Assembly (NCBI RefSeq): GCF_035317345.1
Contig: NZ_JAYKTU010000011.1
DNA length: 64,000 bases
Strand: one strand, 5' to 3'
From: Cellvibrio fontiphilus
GTDB taxonomy: Bacteria; Pseudomonadota; Gammaproteobacteria; Pseudomonadales; Cellvibrionaceae
Shown here: positions 43,036 to 51,968 of the stretch, in pieces
Layout of the letters: each line of letters opens with the position of its first letter
Numbering within the stretch: position 1 is the stretch's first letter
Program-made: the position numbers and the translations under genes
Notes under the pieces: model-generated
Seen by the model: the letters and a program-made list of their open reading frames with translations, nothing else
Database searches by the model: none
What the model was told of the DNA's origin: nothing

Positions 43036-44633
43036 TGCGCCGAACCGCGCCTCCGGCATTGTCATCAACCAGCACTTCCGCGTCCGGTATCAATACCCAT
43101 CGCCCTCATCGTCTTGGCCTGCGTATTGTCGCCACGGTATTGCTGAGTACACTCCTGTTTGCCGCAATCGTTTCCAGCATTCAAATTTACAAGGCTTATC
43201 AAAACGCGCTGGATGAAATGCGACTGCATGCGCAGGATATAGAGCGCAATTATTTGCCGCTGCTGGCAGCCGCCATGTGGTCAGTGGATGAGCCGCGCAT
43301 AGCGGCGCTGCTAAAAAGCATAGCCGAACTGCCAGACGTAGGAGAGGTGCTGCTGGAAGACGATATTGGTAACCGCTGGGCAAAGCGCCACAGCGATTTT
43401 GATGCGCCGCTGGAAACCCTGCGTTTGGCGATTAACTATGAAGATAACGGCGAAACGTTTTTGCTCGGCCAGTTGCAAATCTCCTTGATGAATAACCAAA
43501 TTATCAGCGAGCTGCGTAGAACGGCGCAGAGTATTGCAATAACCACGCTCAGCAGTTTGTTAATAAGCGCTTTGTTTGTGCTATTTATTATTCACTGGTG
43601 GGTCAGTCGCCATCTGGAAAAAATGGCTGCTTACGCACAGCAATTGGATCTGAATAATCTTGAGGCACCACTTAAACTAACACGCGCAGTCCCTCATCAA
43701 CCCGATGAGCTGGAAACATTGGTGGAAGCGATTAATCAAATGCGCCTGCGCATTCGCGACGACCTTGAAAATCGCAATCGCTTGATGGCAGAACTACAAC
43801 TTCACCGCGACAAACTGGAACAATTGGTTACCGAACGCACTCAGGCATTGGAAGAAAAAACTGTAGCCCTTGAACAAAAAGCTAAAACTCTGGAACTGCA
43901 ATCCGCTGAATTACTTGAACAAAATCTTGAACTGGATGCCTATGCTCACACCGTTGCACACGATCTAAAACAACCACTAACCAACGTCGCCGCCAGTGCA
44001 GCCCTGCTTAGTGCCTTGAGTTACGGCATAAATTTATCCGATGAAAAAAAGCGAGAGTTGCTAATAGGGCTACTGCACTCAGCAAAAAAAATGCAGTCGA
44101 TTATCGATGCGCTATTACTGCTTGCTAACCTGCGCAAAACCGGTAATGTCAAATTACAACCTCTGGATATTCACATTATCGCAACCGAAGCCTGCAGCCG
44201 CTTGCAATCACTTACTGAAAAAAATCATGGCAGGATTGATTTCACTCAAAACTGGCCACGCGCTATGGGGCATGCACAATGGGTGGAGGAGATGTGGATG
44301 AACTATATATCCAATGCGCTCAAATACGGTGGCAACGCCCCGCAAATACAACTCGGCGCAACCCCAATGAATAATGGTTATGTAAAATACTGGGTAAAAG
44401 ACTTTGGCCCTGGCCTAAGCGAAACTCAACAGCAACAACTGTTTGATCTGTTTGTACAGTTTGAGCATAAATCCGCCGACGGCCACGGCCTTGGTCTGTC
44501 TATCGTCAAGCGTATCGCGCGCGCGCTGAGCGGTGAAGTAGGCTACGAAAAAACCGATGATGGTGGCAGCCTGTTTTGGTTTAGTTTGCCGGGAGTTGGG
44601 AAAGACCAAACACAAAAACCGCGTGAAGAATAA
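43035..44633 (+). CDS. Sensor histidine kinase
   Basis: Membrane kinase of 532 residues. Two transmembrane helices (about 28-50 and 165-190) flank a periplasmic sensor region containing MWSVDEPRIAALLKSI. A HAMP-like linker, a long coiled coil (LVTERTQALEEKTVALEQKA) and a HisKA domain with His309 in VAHDLKQPL follow. The HATPase has N box NYISNALKYGG, VKDFGPGLS and GHGLGLSIVKR. No response regulator is adjacent, so the partner is elsewhere. It is coupled to the upstream binding-protein gene. The sensor region resembles that of the hybrid kinase at 57519-59942. Confidence 0.9.
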   Translation: MRRTAPPALSSTSTSASGINTHRPHRLGLRIVATVLLSTLLFAAIVSSIQIYKAYQNALDEMRLHAQDIERNYLPLLAAAMWSVDEPRIAALLKSIAELPDVGEVLLEDDIGNRWAKRHSDFDAPLETLRLAINYEDNGETFLLGQLQISLMNNQIISELRRTAQSIAITTLSSLLISALFVLFIIHWWVSRHLEKMAAYAQQLDLNNLEAPLKLTRAVPHQPDELETLVEAINQMRLRIRDDLENRNRLMAELQLHRDKLEQLVTERTQALEEKTVALEQKAKTLELQSAELLEQNLELDAYAHTVAHDLKQPLTNVAASAALLSALSYGINLSDEKKRELLIGLLHSAKKMQSIIDALLLLANLRKTGNVKLQPLDIHIIATEACSRLQSLTEKNHGRIDFTQNWPRAMGHAQWVEEMWMNYISNALKYGGNAPQIQLGATPMNNGYVKYWVKDFGPGLSETQQQQLFDLFVQFEHKSADGHGLGLSIVKRIARALSGEVGYEKTDDGGSLFWFSLPGVGKDQTQKPREE

Positions 44634-44650
44634 GCATCACGCGGTTTTTT
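44614..44650. terminator. Bidirectional terminator between the kinase and ahpF
   Basis: A perfect 13-bp stem (44614-44626, 44637-44649) is bounded by A5 on the left and T6 on the right. The kinase's last codons form its ascending arm; ahpF ends 15 nt beyond. Confidence 0.85.
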
Positions 44651-44664
44651 ATTTGAACTGCTAT

Positions 44665-46230
44665 TTAAGCCGGAGCGCTGGTGCGAATCAGGTGATCAAA
44701 CGCACCCAGTGATGCGGTGGCGCCGGCACCCATGGCGATAATAATTTGCTTGTAGGGCACGTTGGTGCAATCGCCTGCCGCAAATACACCCGGCACTGAG
44801 GTTTCACCGCGCGCATTAATTTCAATTTCACCGCGATTGGTTAACTGCACCGTACCTTTAAGGAAATCGGTGTTGGGCAATAAACCGATTTGCACAAAAA
44901 TACCCTCCAGCTCCACTGTTGCAATTTCATCGGTATTGCGGCTTTTGTATTTCAACCCAGTTACTTTTTCGCCGTTGCCGATTACTTCGGTAGTCATTGC
45001 CTCGGTAATGACTGTGACGTTTGGCAGGCTAAATAATTTGCGCTGCAGTACTGCATCGGCACGCAGTTTTGAATCGAACTCGATCAGCGTGACATGGGCA
45101 ACTATACCAGCGAGATCAATCGCGGCTTCCACACCGGAATTACCACCGCCAATTACCGCAACACGCTTGCCTTTAAACAGCGGGCCATCACAATGGGGAC
45201 AATAAGCCACACCCTTGCCGCGATACTCCTGCTCACCCGGTACATTCATTTCACGCCAGCGTGCGCCGGTAGCGAGAATAATGGTTTTACTTTTCAAGCT
45301 TGCACCACTGGCGAGTTTTACTTCAATCATATCGCCGTGATTATCACCCGTAATTACCTGCGCGGCTTTTTGCAGGTTGATCACATCCACATCGTATTCT
45401 TTGACGTGTTGCTCCAGCGCCATCGCTAATTTCGGACCTTCGGTTTCTTTTACCGAAATAAAATTTTCAATCGAGACGGTATCCAATACCTGGCCGCCAA
45501 ACCGCTCGGCAACGACACCGGTGCGAATACCTTTGCGCGCGGAATAAATCGCCGCGGCTGCACCGGCGGGGCCACCGCCAATCACCAATACATCGTAAGG
45601 GTCGCGCTCGCACAGCGCTTTGGCTTCGCGTTCGGCCGCACCGGTATCTACTTTTGCAATAATTTCTTCCAGGGTCATACGGCCCTGACCAAAGTGTTCG
45701 CCGTTAACAAACACCGTGGGCACCGCCATGATTTTGCGCGCATCCACTTCTTGTTGGAACAAGGCACCGTCAATCATGGTGGCAGTAATATTGGGGTTAA
45801 GTGCCGCCATTAAATTCACGGCTTGCACTACATCCGGACAGTTGTGACAGGAGAGGGATACAAACACTTCAAAGTGAAGCGGAGTATCAATCGCCTTAAT
45901 TTGCTCAATGGTTTTTGCATCCACTTTTGGCGGATGACCACCGCTGTGTAACAGCGCCAATACCAGCGACGTAAATTCATGCCCCATGGGAATGCCGGCA
46001 AATTGAATGCGCGCACTGGCACCTACAGCGCCCAAGTGAAATGAGGGTGTTAATCGCGCGCTGCCGTTTTGACGCAAACTCACTTTGTTGGAGAGCGCGG
46101 TGATCTCTTCCAACAGCGTTGACATTTCCGCGCTTTTGGCGCTGGCATCCAGGCTGGCTACCAATTCGATTGGCGCTTGCAGTTTTTCAAGGTAGGCAGT
46201 GAGTTGGCCTTTGATCGCGGCATCTAACAT
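44665..46230 (-). CDS. ahpF: Alkyl hydroperoxide reductase subunit F
   Basis: Flavoprotein that passes electrons from NAD(P)H to the peroxiredoxin AhpC. Of 521 residues the N-terminal third is the tandem thioredoxin-like domain with redox CHNC, followed by FAD motif GGGPAGAAAAIYSARKG, the CPHCDG redox disulfide, the GGGNSGVEAAIDLAG NAD motif and GVFAAGDCTNVPYKQ near the end. The start has GGAG upstream. It follows ahpC after 90 nt containing a GC hairpin. Confidence 0.97.
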   Translation of the reverse strand: MLDAAIKGQLTAYLEKLQAPIELVASLDASAKSAEMSTLLEEITALSNKVSLRQNGSARLTPSFHLGAVGASARIQFAGIPMGHEFTSLVLALLHSGGHPPKVDAKTIEQIKAIDTPLHFEVFVSLSCHNCPDVVQAVNLMAALNPNITATMIDGALFQQEVDARKIMAVPTVFVNGEHFGQGRMTLEEIIAKVDTGAAEREAKALCERDPYDVLVIGGGPAGAAAAIYSARKGIRTGVVAERFGGQVLDTVSIENFISVKETEGPKLAMALEQHVKEYDVDVINLQKAAQVITGDNHGDMIEVKLASGASLKSKTIILATGARWREMNVPGEQEYRGKGVAYCPHCDGPLFKGKRVAVIGGGNSGVEAAIDLAGIVAHVTLIEFDSKLRADAVLQRKLFSLPNVTVITEAMTTEVIGNGEKVTGLKYKSRNTDEIATVELEGIFVQIGLLPNTDFLKGTVQLTNRGEIEINARGETSVPGVFAAGDCTNVPYKQIIIAMGAGATASLGAFDHLIRTSAPA

Positions 46231-46256
46231 GGTCGTCTCCGTGGGATTTTTAATGC

Positions 46257-46283
46257 AAGCCCGCCTTGTGAGCGGGCTTTTTT
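46257..46283 (+). other. Hairpin between ahpC and ahpF
   Basis: Arms aagcccgc (46257-46264) and gcgggctt (46272-46279) with a T6 tract on the plus strand, opposite to the direction of the ahp genes. On the ahp transcript it forms a stem without a following U-tract, so it may set the ahpC to ahpF ratio by stabilising the ahpC message instead of terminating. Confidence 0.5.
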
Positions 46284-46320
46284 AGCGCTCTTGATAAAAA
46301 ACGCGCAGGTCAAAGTCAGC

Positions 46321-46884
46321 TTAGATTTTGCCAACCAAATCGAGTGAAGGCGCCAGAGTTGCTTCACCTTCTTTCCATTTCGCCGGGCAGACTTCGCCTG
46401 GGTGCGCGGCAACGTATTGCGCGGCTTTTACTTTGCGCAACAATTCAGACGCATCGCGGCCAATACCACCGGCATTGATTTCGATGATCTGGATTTTGCC
46501 CTGCGGGTCAATCACAAAGGTACCGCGATCAGCCAGACCTGCCTCTTCAATCATCACACCGAAGTTGCGAGTGATAGTACCGGTGGGGTCGCCAATCATT
46601 GGGTATTGGATTTTGCCAATGGTTTCAGAGCTGTCGTGCCATGCTTTGTGAGTGAAGTGAGTGTCGGTAGATACTGCGTAAATCTCTACGCCCATTTTTT
46701 GGAATTCAGCGTAGTTATCCGCCAGATCACCCAATTCGGTGGGGCACACAAACGTGAAGTCAGCAGGATAAAAAAACACTACCGACCATTTACCTTTCAA
46801 GTCAGTCTCGGTCAGGTGAACAAATTTGCCTTGGTGATAAGCCTGGGCACTGAAAGGTTTGATTTCTGAATTGATACTTGCCAT
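46321..46884 (-). CDS. ahpC: Alkyl hydroperoxide reductase peroxiredoxin AhpC
   Basis: Two-cysteine peroxiredoxin that reduces hydrogen peroxide, organic hydroperoxides and peroxynitrite. The 187-residue protein has the peroxidatic cysteine in FTFVCPTE (near 47), the resolving cysteine in GEVCPAKW (near 166), and the sensitivity-type motifs GGIGRDASE. AGGAG precedes the start. Probably OxyR-controlled as in relatives, but no clear OxyR box was seen upstream. Confidence 0.97.
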   Translation of the reverse strand: MASINSEIKPFSAQAYHQGKFVHLTETDLKGKWSVVFFYPADFTFVCPTELGDLADNYAEFQKMGVEIYAVSTDTHFTHKAWHDSSETIGKIQYPMIGDPTGTITRNFGVMIEEAGLADRGTFVIDPQGKIQIIEINAGGIGRDASELLRKVKAAQYVAAHPGEVCPAKWKEGEATLAPSLDLVGKI

Positions 46885-47395
46885 GAGTCACACTCCTGAG
46901 TCTATATGGGCCACGCCCGTGGGTTAATTGCGTTACGGCGTGCAGATTAAGGAGTGAAGTGCAGCGGCGCTAATTGAATATCGCCATGCAAGCGATTTGA
47001 AAACTTTATGGATAAAAAATACCAATGTGCATGATTTATTATTTTTATAAAAATCGCAGCCCGGAAGTAAAACTATGTTGTTTCAATTGCGGTAGTGAAT
47101 TCTTTGTATTACCCATTTCAAACACTTCGCAGCCATTACCATTGGTAATTAACCCGGCGCGTAATATGGGCTGCTATTGGACAAAAAAATATCCTCCTAC
47201 TATCAGCCAGACTCCAGCGGGGGTAGTATTTGCCTTGCAGACCGCAGAGTGATTTATGTTTGTGCGTGCTGACTGTTTTGAAACTAAATCTGTTGTCCAG
47301 CCTCACTCGCAATATAACCAAGCGCAGCAATCCATTCCCCGGTGCGTGAAACAGTTTTCAAGGCATTAAAAACTACCCATAAAAGGAGCGTGAAA
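46885..47395. other. Non-coding region between ahpC and the VOC gene
   Basis: About 510 nt that must hold the ahpC promoter (weak candidate TTTTCA-N17-TATTCA on the minus strand near 46975-47000) and that of the VOC gene. The short frames in it have no protein-like character. No repeat or RNA was recognised. Confidence 0.35.
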
Positions 47396-47791
47396 ATGAA
47401 AGGCAATCCAGTTGTTCACTTTGAGATCTATGCTCAGGATATTGAAAGAGCGAAAAAGTTTTACGAAAGCACTTTTGAAGTGACACTTGAAAAAATTCCA
47501 TCACCCATACCGGAGATGGAGATGGAAATGTGGTCATTCCCAATGGACGATGAGGCTCCTATGAGCAGTTATGGTACAGGAGGAATGCTAGTTAAAATGG
47601 AGGGTTTTGAACCTGGCGCTGGCGGTACGTTGGTCTATTTTGGGTGTGACGACTGCGCTGTACAGGCAGCCAGAGCTGCTGAATGTGGTGGCAGTGTATT
47701 TCAGGAAAAAACGGCTATCGGCGAGCATGGCTTCTGCGCTTTAGTGAAAGACACTGAAGGCAATTTAATTGGGCTGCATTCAATGGCCTAG
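47396..47791 (+). CDS. VOC-superfamily (glyoxalase-like) protein
   Basis: Single-domain vicinal-oxygen-chelate protein of 131 residues with PVVHFEIYAQDIERAKKFYE at the N terminus and GFCALVKDTEGNLIGLHS at the C terminus. The family covers glyoxalases, dioxygenases and resistance proteins. The His/Glu metal ligand pattern is partly visible (H at 8, E near 60, H at about 127), but the reaction is unknown. The start is fixed by AAAAGGAG; an in-frame GTG 18 codons earlier has no such site. Confidence 0.87.
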   Translation: MKGNPVVHFEIYAQDIERAKKFYESTFEVTLEKIPSPIPEMEMEMWSFPMDDEAPMSSYGTGGMLVKMEGFEPGAGGTLVYFGCDDCAVQAARAAECGGSVFQEKTAIGEHGFCALVKDTEGNLIGLHSMA

Positions 47792-47870
47792 CGCCCGATA
47801 ATTGGAATTAAATTGCAGAAAAGTAAAAGCCTGTTTTATTCCGTCAACAAATCCCAACAACAATTCCCTG

Positions 47871-47916
47871 CAACAAAAAAGGCAATCGCTGAACCAGCTG
47901 ATTGCCTTTTTTGTTG
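47871..47916. terminator. Bidirectional terminator
   Basis: A perfect 17-bp stem (47871-47887, 47900-47916) with A6/T6 on its flanks separates the plus-strand VOC gene from the minus-strand lipoprotein gene. Confidence 0.85.
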
Positions 47917-47939
47917 CCGGAGTGAGCAGATTGCTGTTG

Positions 47940-48410
47940 TTAGTATCCCTGCACCATCAACTCCAAACGCTGTAAACCTTGCGCAGCTTCTGAACCGGCG
48001 GTGGCAAAACGCTTGCCCTGTTGGATGAACAGGCGGGCTTTGTCAGGTTGGCCAAGTTGCAAATAGCTTTCCGCGAGCAACAGGTAAAGATCCGCAGCGC
48101 GTCGGTCGATGCGCAAGCCGCGCTCGGCAGTGGCTATGGCACCCTGGTAATCCTGCTGTTGATATTGGCCGCGCCCCTGACGAGCGAGGCTCAGGGCGGC
48201 CGGGTTGATCATTACGGCAGGCGTCGCCGGCGTGGGGGCAACCGCACCGGGTTGCGGATAGGTAACGGCTGGTGGCGGCGCGGTGGGTTTGGGTGCTGCC
48301 TGTGGTTGCGACGATGGAGGGTAGCTGGACTGGGTGGAGCAACCGGCCAGCACTGATAGCAGACTGGCAAGGCACAGGGGATAACAATGCTTGATCATCG
48401 GATAACTCAT
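47940..48410 (-). CDS. TPR-repeat lipoprotein
   Basis: A 156-residue envelope protein. The signal ends in lipobox LAGC, a Pro/Ala/Gln-rich linker covers about 28-68, and tetratricopeptide-like repeats follow (ALSLARQGRGQYQQQDYQGA, LYLLLAESYLQLGQPDKA). TPR modules bind other proteins; the partner is unknown. It lies 31 nt downstream of the ParA-like gene in the same direction, so the two are likely co-transcribed. An ATG four codons later is an alternative start. Confidence 0.78.
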   Translation of the reverse strand: MSYPMIKHCYPLCLASLLSVLAGCSTQSSYPPSSQPQAAPKPTAPPPAVTYPQPGAVAPTPATPAVMINPAALSLARQGRGQYQQQDYQGAIATAERGLRIDRRAADLYLLLAESYLQLGQPDKARLFIQQGKRFATAGSEAAQGLQRLELMVQGY

Positions 48411-48441
48411 TCAGGTGAGACGCTTGGTAATCGCGGTGCGA

Positions 48442-49203
48442 TTATTCGTTTTCTTTGGCCGTCGCTTTAAGCAGACGCGCGATTTCTTTCCACAAATCCA
48501 GATAGGCGAGCGCGGCGCGGCTGCGCTGATTGTAGCTGGTTAGGGGCGCACGCCGCAGCCCCATTTGCTCCACCGCGGCATCATTGGGAATGTAGGTTTT
48601 GAGCATGGGCACCGGCATTTTTTTGCTGTTTTCTACAGCTTCACGGTGTAGGCTGCGGCGCATATCCACCTGGTTGAAAAATCCGACTATGCGCTTGGGC
48701 GAGGATTTTTTACTGGCAAGAAATTCAATCACCTGCTCCATGGCGCGAATGGACAGGGGGCTGGGGATCATGGGAATCAGCAGAATATCCACTTCTTGCA
48801 ACAGTTGTTCAACACTGGGCGAGAGTGTGGGCGGGCAGTCAAATATCAGTATGTCGGCTTTTTCGCCCAGGGGTTTAAGCAGCTGTTTGAAGAATTTTTT
48901 GTCCTTGCCCAGCTCGTCAAATTCGCTATCCAAACTGCGCAGACTTAGGTCGGCGGGAATTAACATCAAATTGGGAAAAGGGCTGAATAACTCCATCTCG
49001 GCGATGGATTTGCCTTTGCTAAAGAGCTTGATGGCTTTACCGCTACCCGGCTCCTGCTGGCAAAACCAACTTGCCGCCGCTTGCGGGTCCAGATCCCAGA
49101 GGATGACACTCTTTTTGGCCGCTGCAGCCATATAAGCCATGTTGACGGCAGTGGTGGTTTTCCCCACACCGCCCTTGAGGTTGTAAAAGGCAATTTTAAT
49201 CAT
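48442..49203 (-). CDS. ParA-family ATPase
   Basis: Deviant Walker-type ATPase of 253 residues with KGGVGKTTTAVNMAYMAAAA at the N terminus, LWDLDPQAAAS as the A' motif and LIFDCPPTLSP as Walker B. Such proteins position chromosomes, plasmids or protein clusters. No ParB partner is adjacent, so this is an orphan whose cargo could be a protein; the TPR lipoprotein downstream is a possible functional neighbour. Not part of the chromosomal parAB locus by context. Confidence 0.87.
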   Translation of the reverse strand: MIKIAFYNLKGGVGKTTTAVNMAYMAAAAKKSVILWDLDPQAAASWFCQQEPGSGKAIKLFSKGKSIAEMELFSPFPNLMLIPADLSLRSLDSEFDELGKDKKFFKQLLKPLGEKADILIFDCPPTLSPSVEQLLQEVDILLIPMIPSPLSIRAMEQVIEFLASKKSSPKRIVGFFNQVDMRRSLHREAVENSKKMPVPMLKTYIPNDAAVEQMGLRRAPLTSYNQRSRAALAYLDLWKEIARLLKATAKENE

Positions 49204-49390
49204 AGGAATTCCGTTTATTAGCGGTGACTATGGTTAGGTTCCGGATCAACGAACTATTACTTGTAGCATTTTTAACCGCCTCACACAAAATTTAACCACC
49301 GGAAAAAGATCTGCACCACAAAGCCATTTGATTCGCACGGGCTGGCAAGCAAGGGCGTACAATCGCCATCTACTTCTGCGAGCCTATGCC

Positions 49391-50374
49391 ATGAGCCAAC
49401 ACCACCCTTACGAACTACTCACGCCCGACTTGGTTCTGGATGCCATAGACAGCACCGGTTATTTGACCGATGCGCGCATTCTGGCGCTGAACAGCTACGA
49501 AAATCGCGTTTATCAGGTGGGAATCGAAGGCGGTAACCCGCTTGTCGCCAAGTTCTATCGCCCTGACCGCTGGAGCGATGCACAGATTCTGGAGGAGCAC
49601 CGGTTTACCGCTGCACTTAAAGAGCTGGAGATTTCGGTAGTGCCACCGCTGCTGGATGACAACGGCAATAGCCTGCGTGAGTTCCAGGGTTTTCGTTTTG
49701 CACTCTACCCGCGTCAGGGCGGCCATGCGCCCAACCTGGATGACTTTGATGCGCTGCTCAGTCTCGGTCGCACTCTGGGGCGCATTCATGCCTTGGGGCA
49801 GGCACAACCTTTTGCGCATCGCCCGGCACTGGATATCCAGAGTTTTGGCCGTGACAGCTATGAGTTTTTGCTTGGCAATGAGTTTATTCCCGCCAGCCTG
49901 CGCGAGTCTTATCGCACCCTGGGCGCCGATTTACTCAATGCTTGCGAACGCGTTTTTGCGCGCGTGAAATACACCCCCATCCGCCTGCATGGCGACTGTC
50001 ACCCCGGTAATATTTTGTGGCGCGATGAAGTGCCGCACTTTGTAGATTTTGACGATGCCCGCATGGGCCCGGCAATTCAGGATTTATGGATGCTGCTCTC
50101 CGGTGAACGCGAGCAACAGACGCTGCAACTGAGCGAAATACTGGAAGGCTACCGCGAGTTTTGCGACTTTGACCTGGCCGAGCTGGCACTGATCGAAGCC
50201 CTGCGGAGCCTGCGTATCATGCATTACAGCGCCTGGCTGGCACGACGCTGGACTGACCCCGCCTTTCCTCATCACTTTCCCTGGTTCAACAGCGAACGCT
50301 ATTGGGGTGAACATATTCTGGAATTGCGCGAACAATTGGCAGCGCTACAGGAACCGACACTGGTTATTTATTAA
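49391..50374 (+). CDS. srkA: Stress-response Ser/Thr protein kinase SrkA (YihE)
   Basis: Kinase of the aminoglycoside-phosphotransferase/RIO fold, 327 residues from the ATG at 49391. It shows LNSYENRVYQVGIEG, the ATP-lysine in VAKFYRPDRW, the catalytic loop LHGDCHPGNILW and the metal motif VDFDDARMGP. In E. coli the protein counteracts MazF-related death under stress. An upstream open frame adds 21 unrelated residues. Confidence 0.94.
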   Translation: MSQHHPYELLTPDLVLDAIDSTGYLTDARILALNSYENRVYQVGIEGGNPLVAKFYRPDRWSDAQILEEHRFTAALKELEISVVPPLLDDNGNSLREFQGFRFALYPRQGGHAPNLDDFDALLSLGRTLGRIHALGQAQPFAHRPALDIQSFGRDSYEFLLGNEFIPASLRESYRTLGADLLNACERVFARVKYTPIRLHGDCHPGNILWRDEVPHFVDFDDARMGPAIQDLWMLLSGEREQQTLQLSEILEGYREFCDFDLAELALIEALRSLRIMHYSAWLARRWTDPAFPHHFPWFNSERYWGEHILELREQLAALQEPTLVIY

Positions 50375-50452
50375 GCATAAATTGATAGGGCGCTGGAATT
50401 ATTCGCCAGCGCCCCCAATAATGGTTTTTTAGCTTTCTCTAAGGACTTGGCC

Positions 50453-51265
50453 ATGAATGCCACCGCCCCAGCAACCGCCGTTAATGCCCGTGTAATCGAC
50501 AGCCTGTGGGAGGCGATTCGTTTGCAAACCCGCAAACAGGCCGAGGCGGAACCGGTACTCGCCAGCTTCCTCTACTCCACCATCCTCAACCACGACACAT
50601 TGGAAGCGGCGCTTAGCTTCCATCTCGCCAATAAACTCGACAGCCCGGCGCTGCCGGCGATGCTGATCCGCGAAGTAATCGAGGAGGCGATGAACAAGGA
50701 TCCAGGCATAGTAGAGTCTGTACGTGCTGACCTGCAGGCCGTAAGCGAGCGCGACTCTGCCTGCTGCTCACTGGTCACTCCCCTGCTCTATTTCAAAGGT
50801 TTTCACGCACTGCAGGCCTATCGCATCGCCCACTGGCTGTGGAATCAGGGGCGCAACTCGCTTGCCCTCTTCCTGCAAAACCGCATTTCGGCAGTGTTTG
50901 CTGTGGATATCCACCCGGCCGCGCGCATTGGCAAAGGCATTATGTTTGACCACGCCACCGGCATAGTCATTGGTGAGACCGCTGTGGTGGAGGATATGGT
51001 ATCCATCATGCAATCCGTCACCTTGGGTGGCACCGGTAAAGAGGCAGGCGACCGGCACCCCAAAGTGCGCAAAGGCGTGTTGATTGGCGCTGGCGCCAAG
51101 ATACTGGGCAATATTGTGGTCGGAGAATGCGCCAAAGTTGGTGCCGGCAGCGTAGTGATAAAAGACGTTCCCGCGCGCGCCACAGTCGCTGGCGTGCCCG
51201 CCCAAGTTATAGGCGAGACACAGTGTTCACAACCCGCCCGTGAAATGGATCACCTTATTCGCTAA
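50453..51265 (+). CDS. cysE: Serine O-acetyltransferase
   Basis: Makes O-acetylserine, the acceptor for sulfide in cysteine synthesis. In 270 residues an alpha-helical N-terminal domain (SLWEAIRLQTRKQAEAEPVL) is followed by a left-handed beta-helix of hexapeptide repeats: VDIHPAARIGKGIMFDHATG with the catalytic His/Asp, VIGETAVVED, SVTLGGTGK and RHPKVRKGVLIGAGAKILGN. The start is the ATG at 50453 with AAGGA 8 nt upstream. Confidence 0.96.
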   Translation: MNATAPATAVNARVIDSLWEAIRLQTRKQAEAEPVLASFLYSTILNHDTLEAALSFHLANKLDSPALPAMLIREVIEEAMNKDPGIVESVRADLQAVSERDSACCSLVTPLLYFKGFHALQAYRIAHWLWNQGRNSLALFLQNRISAVFAVDIHPAARIGKGIMFDHATGIVIGETAVVEDMVSIMQSVTLGGTGKEAGDRHPKVRKGVLIGAGAKILGNIVVGECAKVGAGSVVIKDVPARATVAGVPAQVIGETQCSQPAREMDHLIR

Positions 51266-51463
51266 TTCCCCACCGCAAGGCTGGCGCCCAACCAAAAGGC
51301 AACCAGCCGCACCAAAAAAATCACCGCGCACCAAAATAACGCTTCCGTTAGCTGTAAAAGCAATAAAAACCACCGAGTTAAGCTGTAAATATGCCTTGGT
51401 CTGGATTTTGCTCAAGTCTTGATCTGGGCTCACAAGGCCCACCCACAACGGAGGAGAACGAAG

Positions 51464-51862
51464 ATGCAATACACTAAACCCATGGTTGATTTGGTGTACG
51501 AAATTCGGCGCCGGGTTGATGCAGCCATGAAACCCGGTGTAAAAATGGCCAACCCCGAGCTATTAAAAGAATTGGCCGATTACCATCACCAAAGTAAAGA
51601 CACCATCACCAAAGCGCTGATCAAAGAACTATTGTTTATGGCGGGCCCACCCTGGGCGACCCTCTTGGAGCCCGCACAGCTCGATAACAAAGAGCTTCCG
51701 CGTCAGGTAGTTAAGGTGTATCGCGGGCAAACAGTATTGGAAGAGGCACATCAGGAGTCCGCCGGCGCAGAGCCTGAAGTAGTGCGTAGCGAAATAATTA
51801 ACCCCATCGCACCTGTCGTTGAAAAACCTGTGCGCATGTATCGCGGCCAACCTATTCTTTAA
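51464..51862 (+). CDS. Hypothetical protein with duplicated YRGQ motif
   Basis: A 132-residue cytosolic protein. The first 70 residues are helical (MVDLVYEIRRRVDAAM, LLKELADYHHQSKDTITKAL). The second half carries two copies of a short motif, VKVYRGQTVLEE and VRMYRGQPIL, about 40 residues apart, separated by an acidic linker. A resemblance to the YRG element of DUF4278-type proteins is possible. GGAGGAG precedes the ATG, so translation is well supported. Function unknown. Confidence 0.7.
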   Translation: MQYTKPMVDLVYEIRRRVDAAMKPGVKMANPELLKELADYHHQSKDTITKALIKELLFMAGPPWATLLEPAQLDNKELPRQVVKVYRGQTVLEEAHQESAGAEPEVVRSEIINPIAPVVEKPVRMYRGQPIL

Positions 51863-51968
51863 GTCTTTAAGCTGGACGAACCGCAAAATGGCGCCCAAAA
51901 TGATTGTGCCCAGCTGCACCCTGACTGGGTGACCCGGCGTGTAATTCCAGCCACTGGATGACTAATTG

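Noticed and set aside
47025..47252. A 75-residue plus-strand frame between ahpC and the VOC gene
   Set aside because: No ribosome binding site and no recognisable composition or domain; probably chance.
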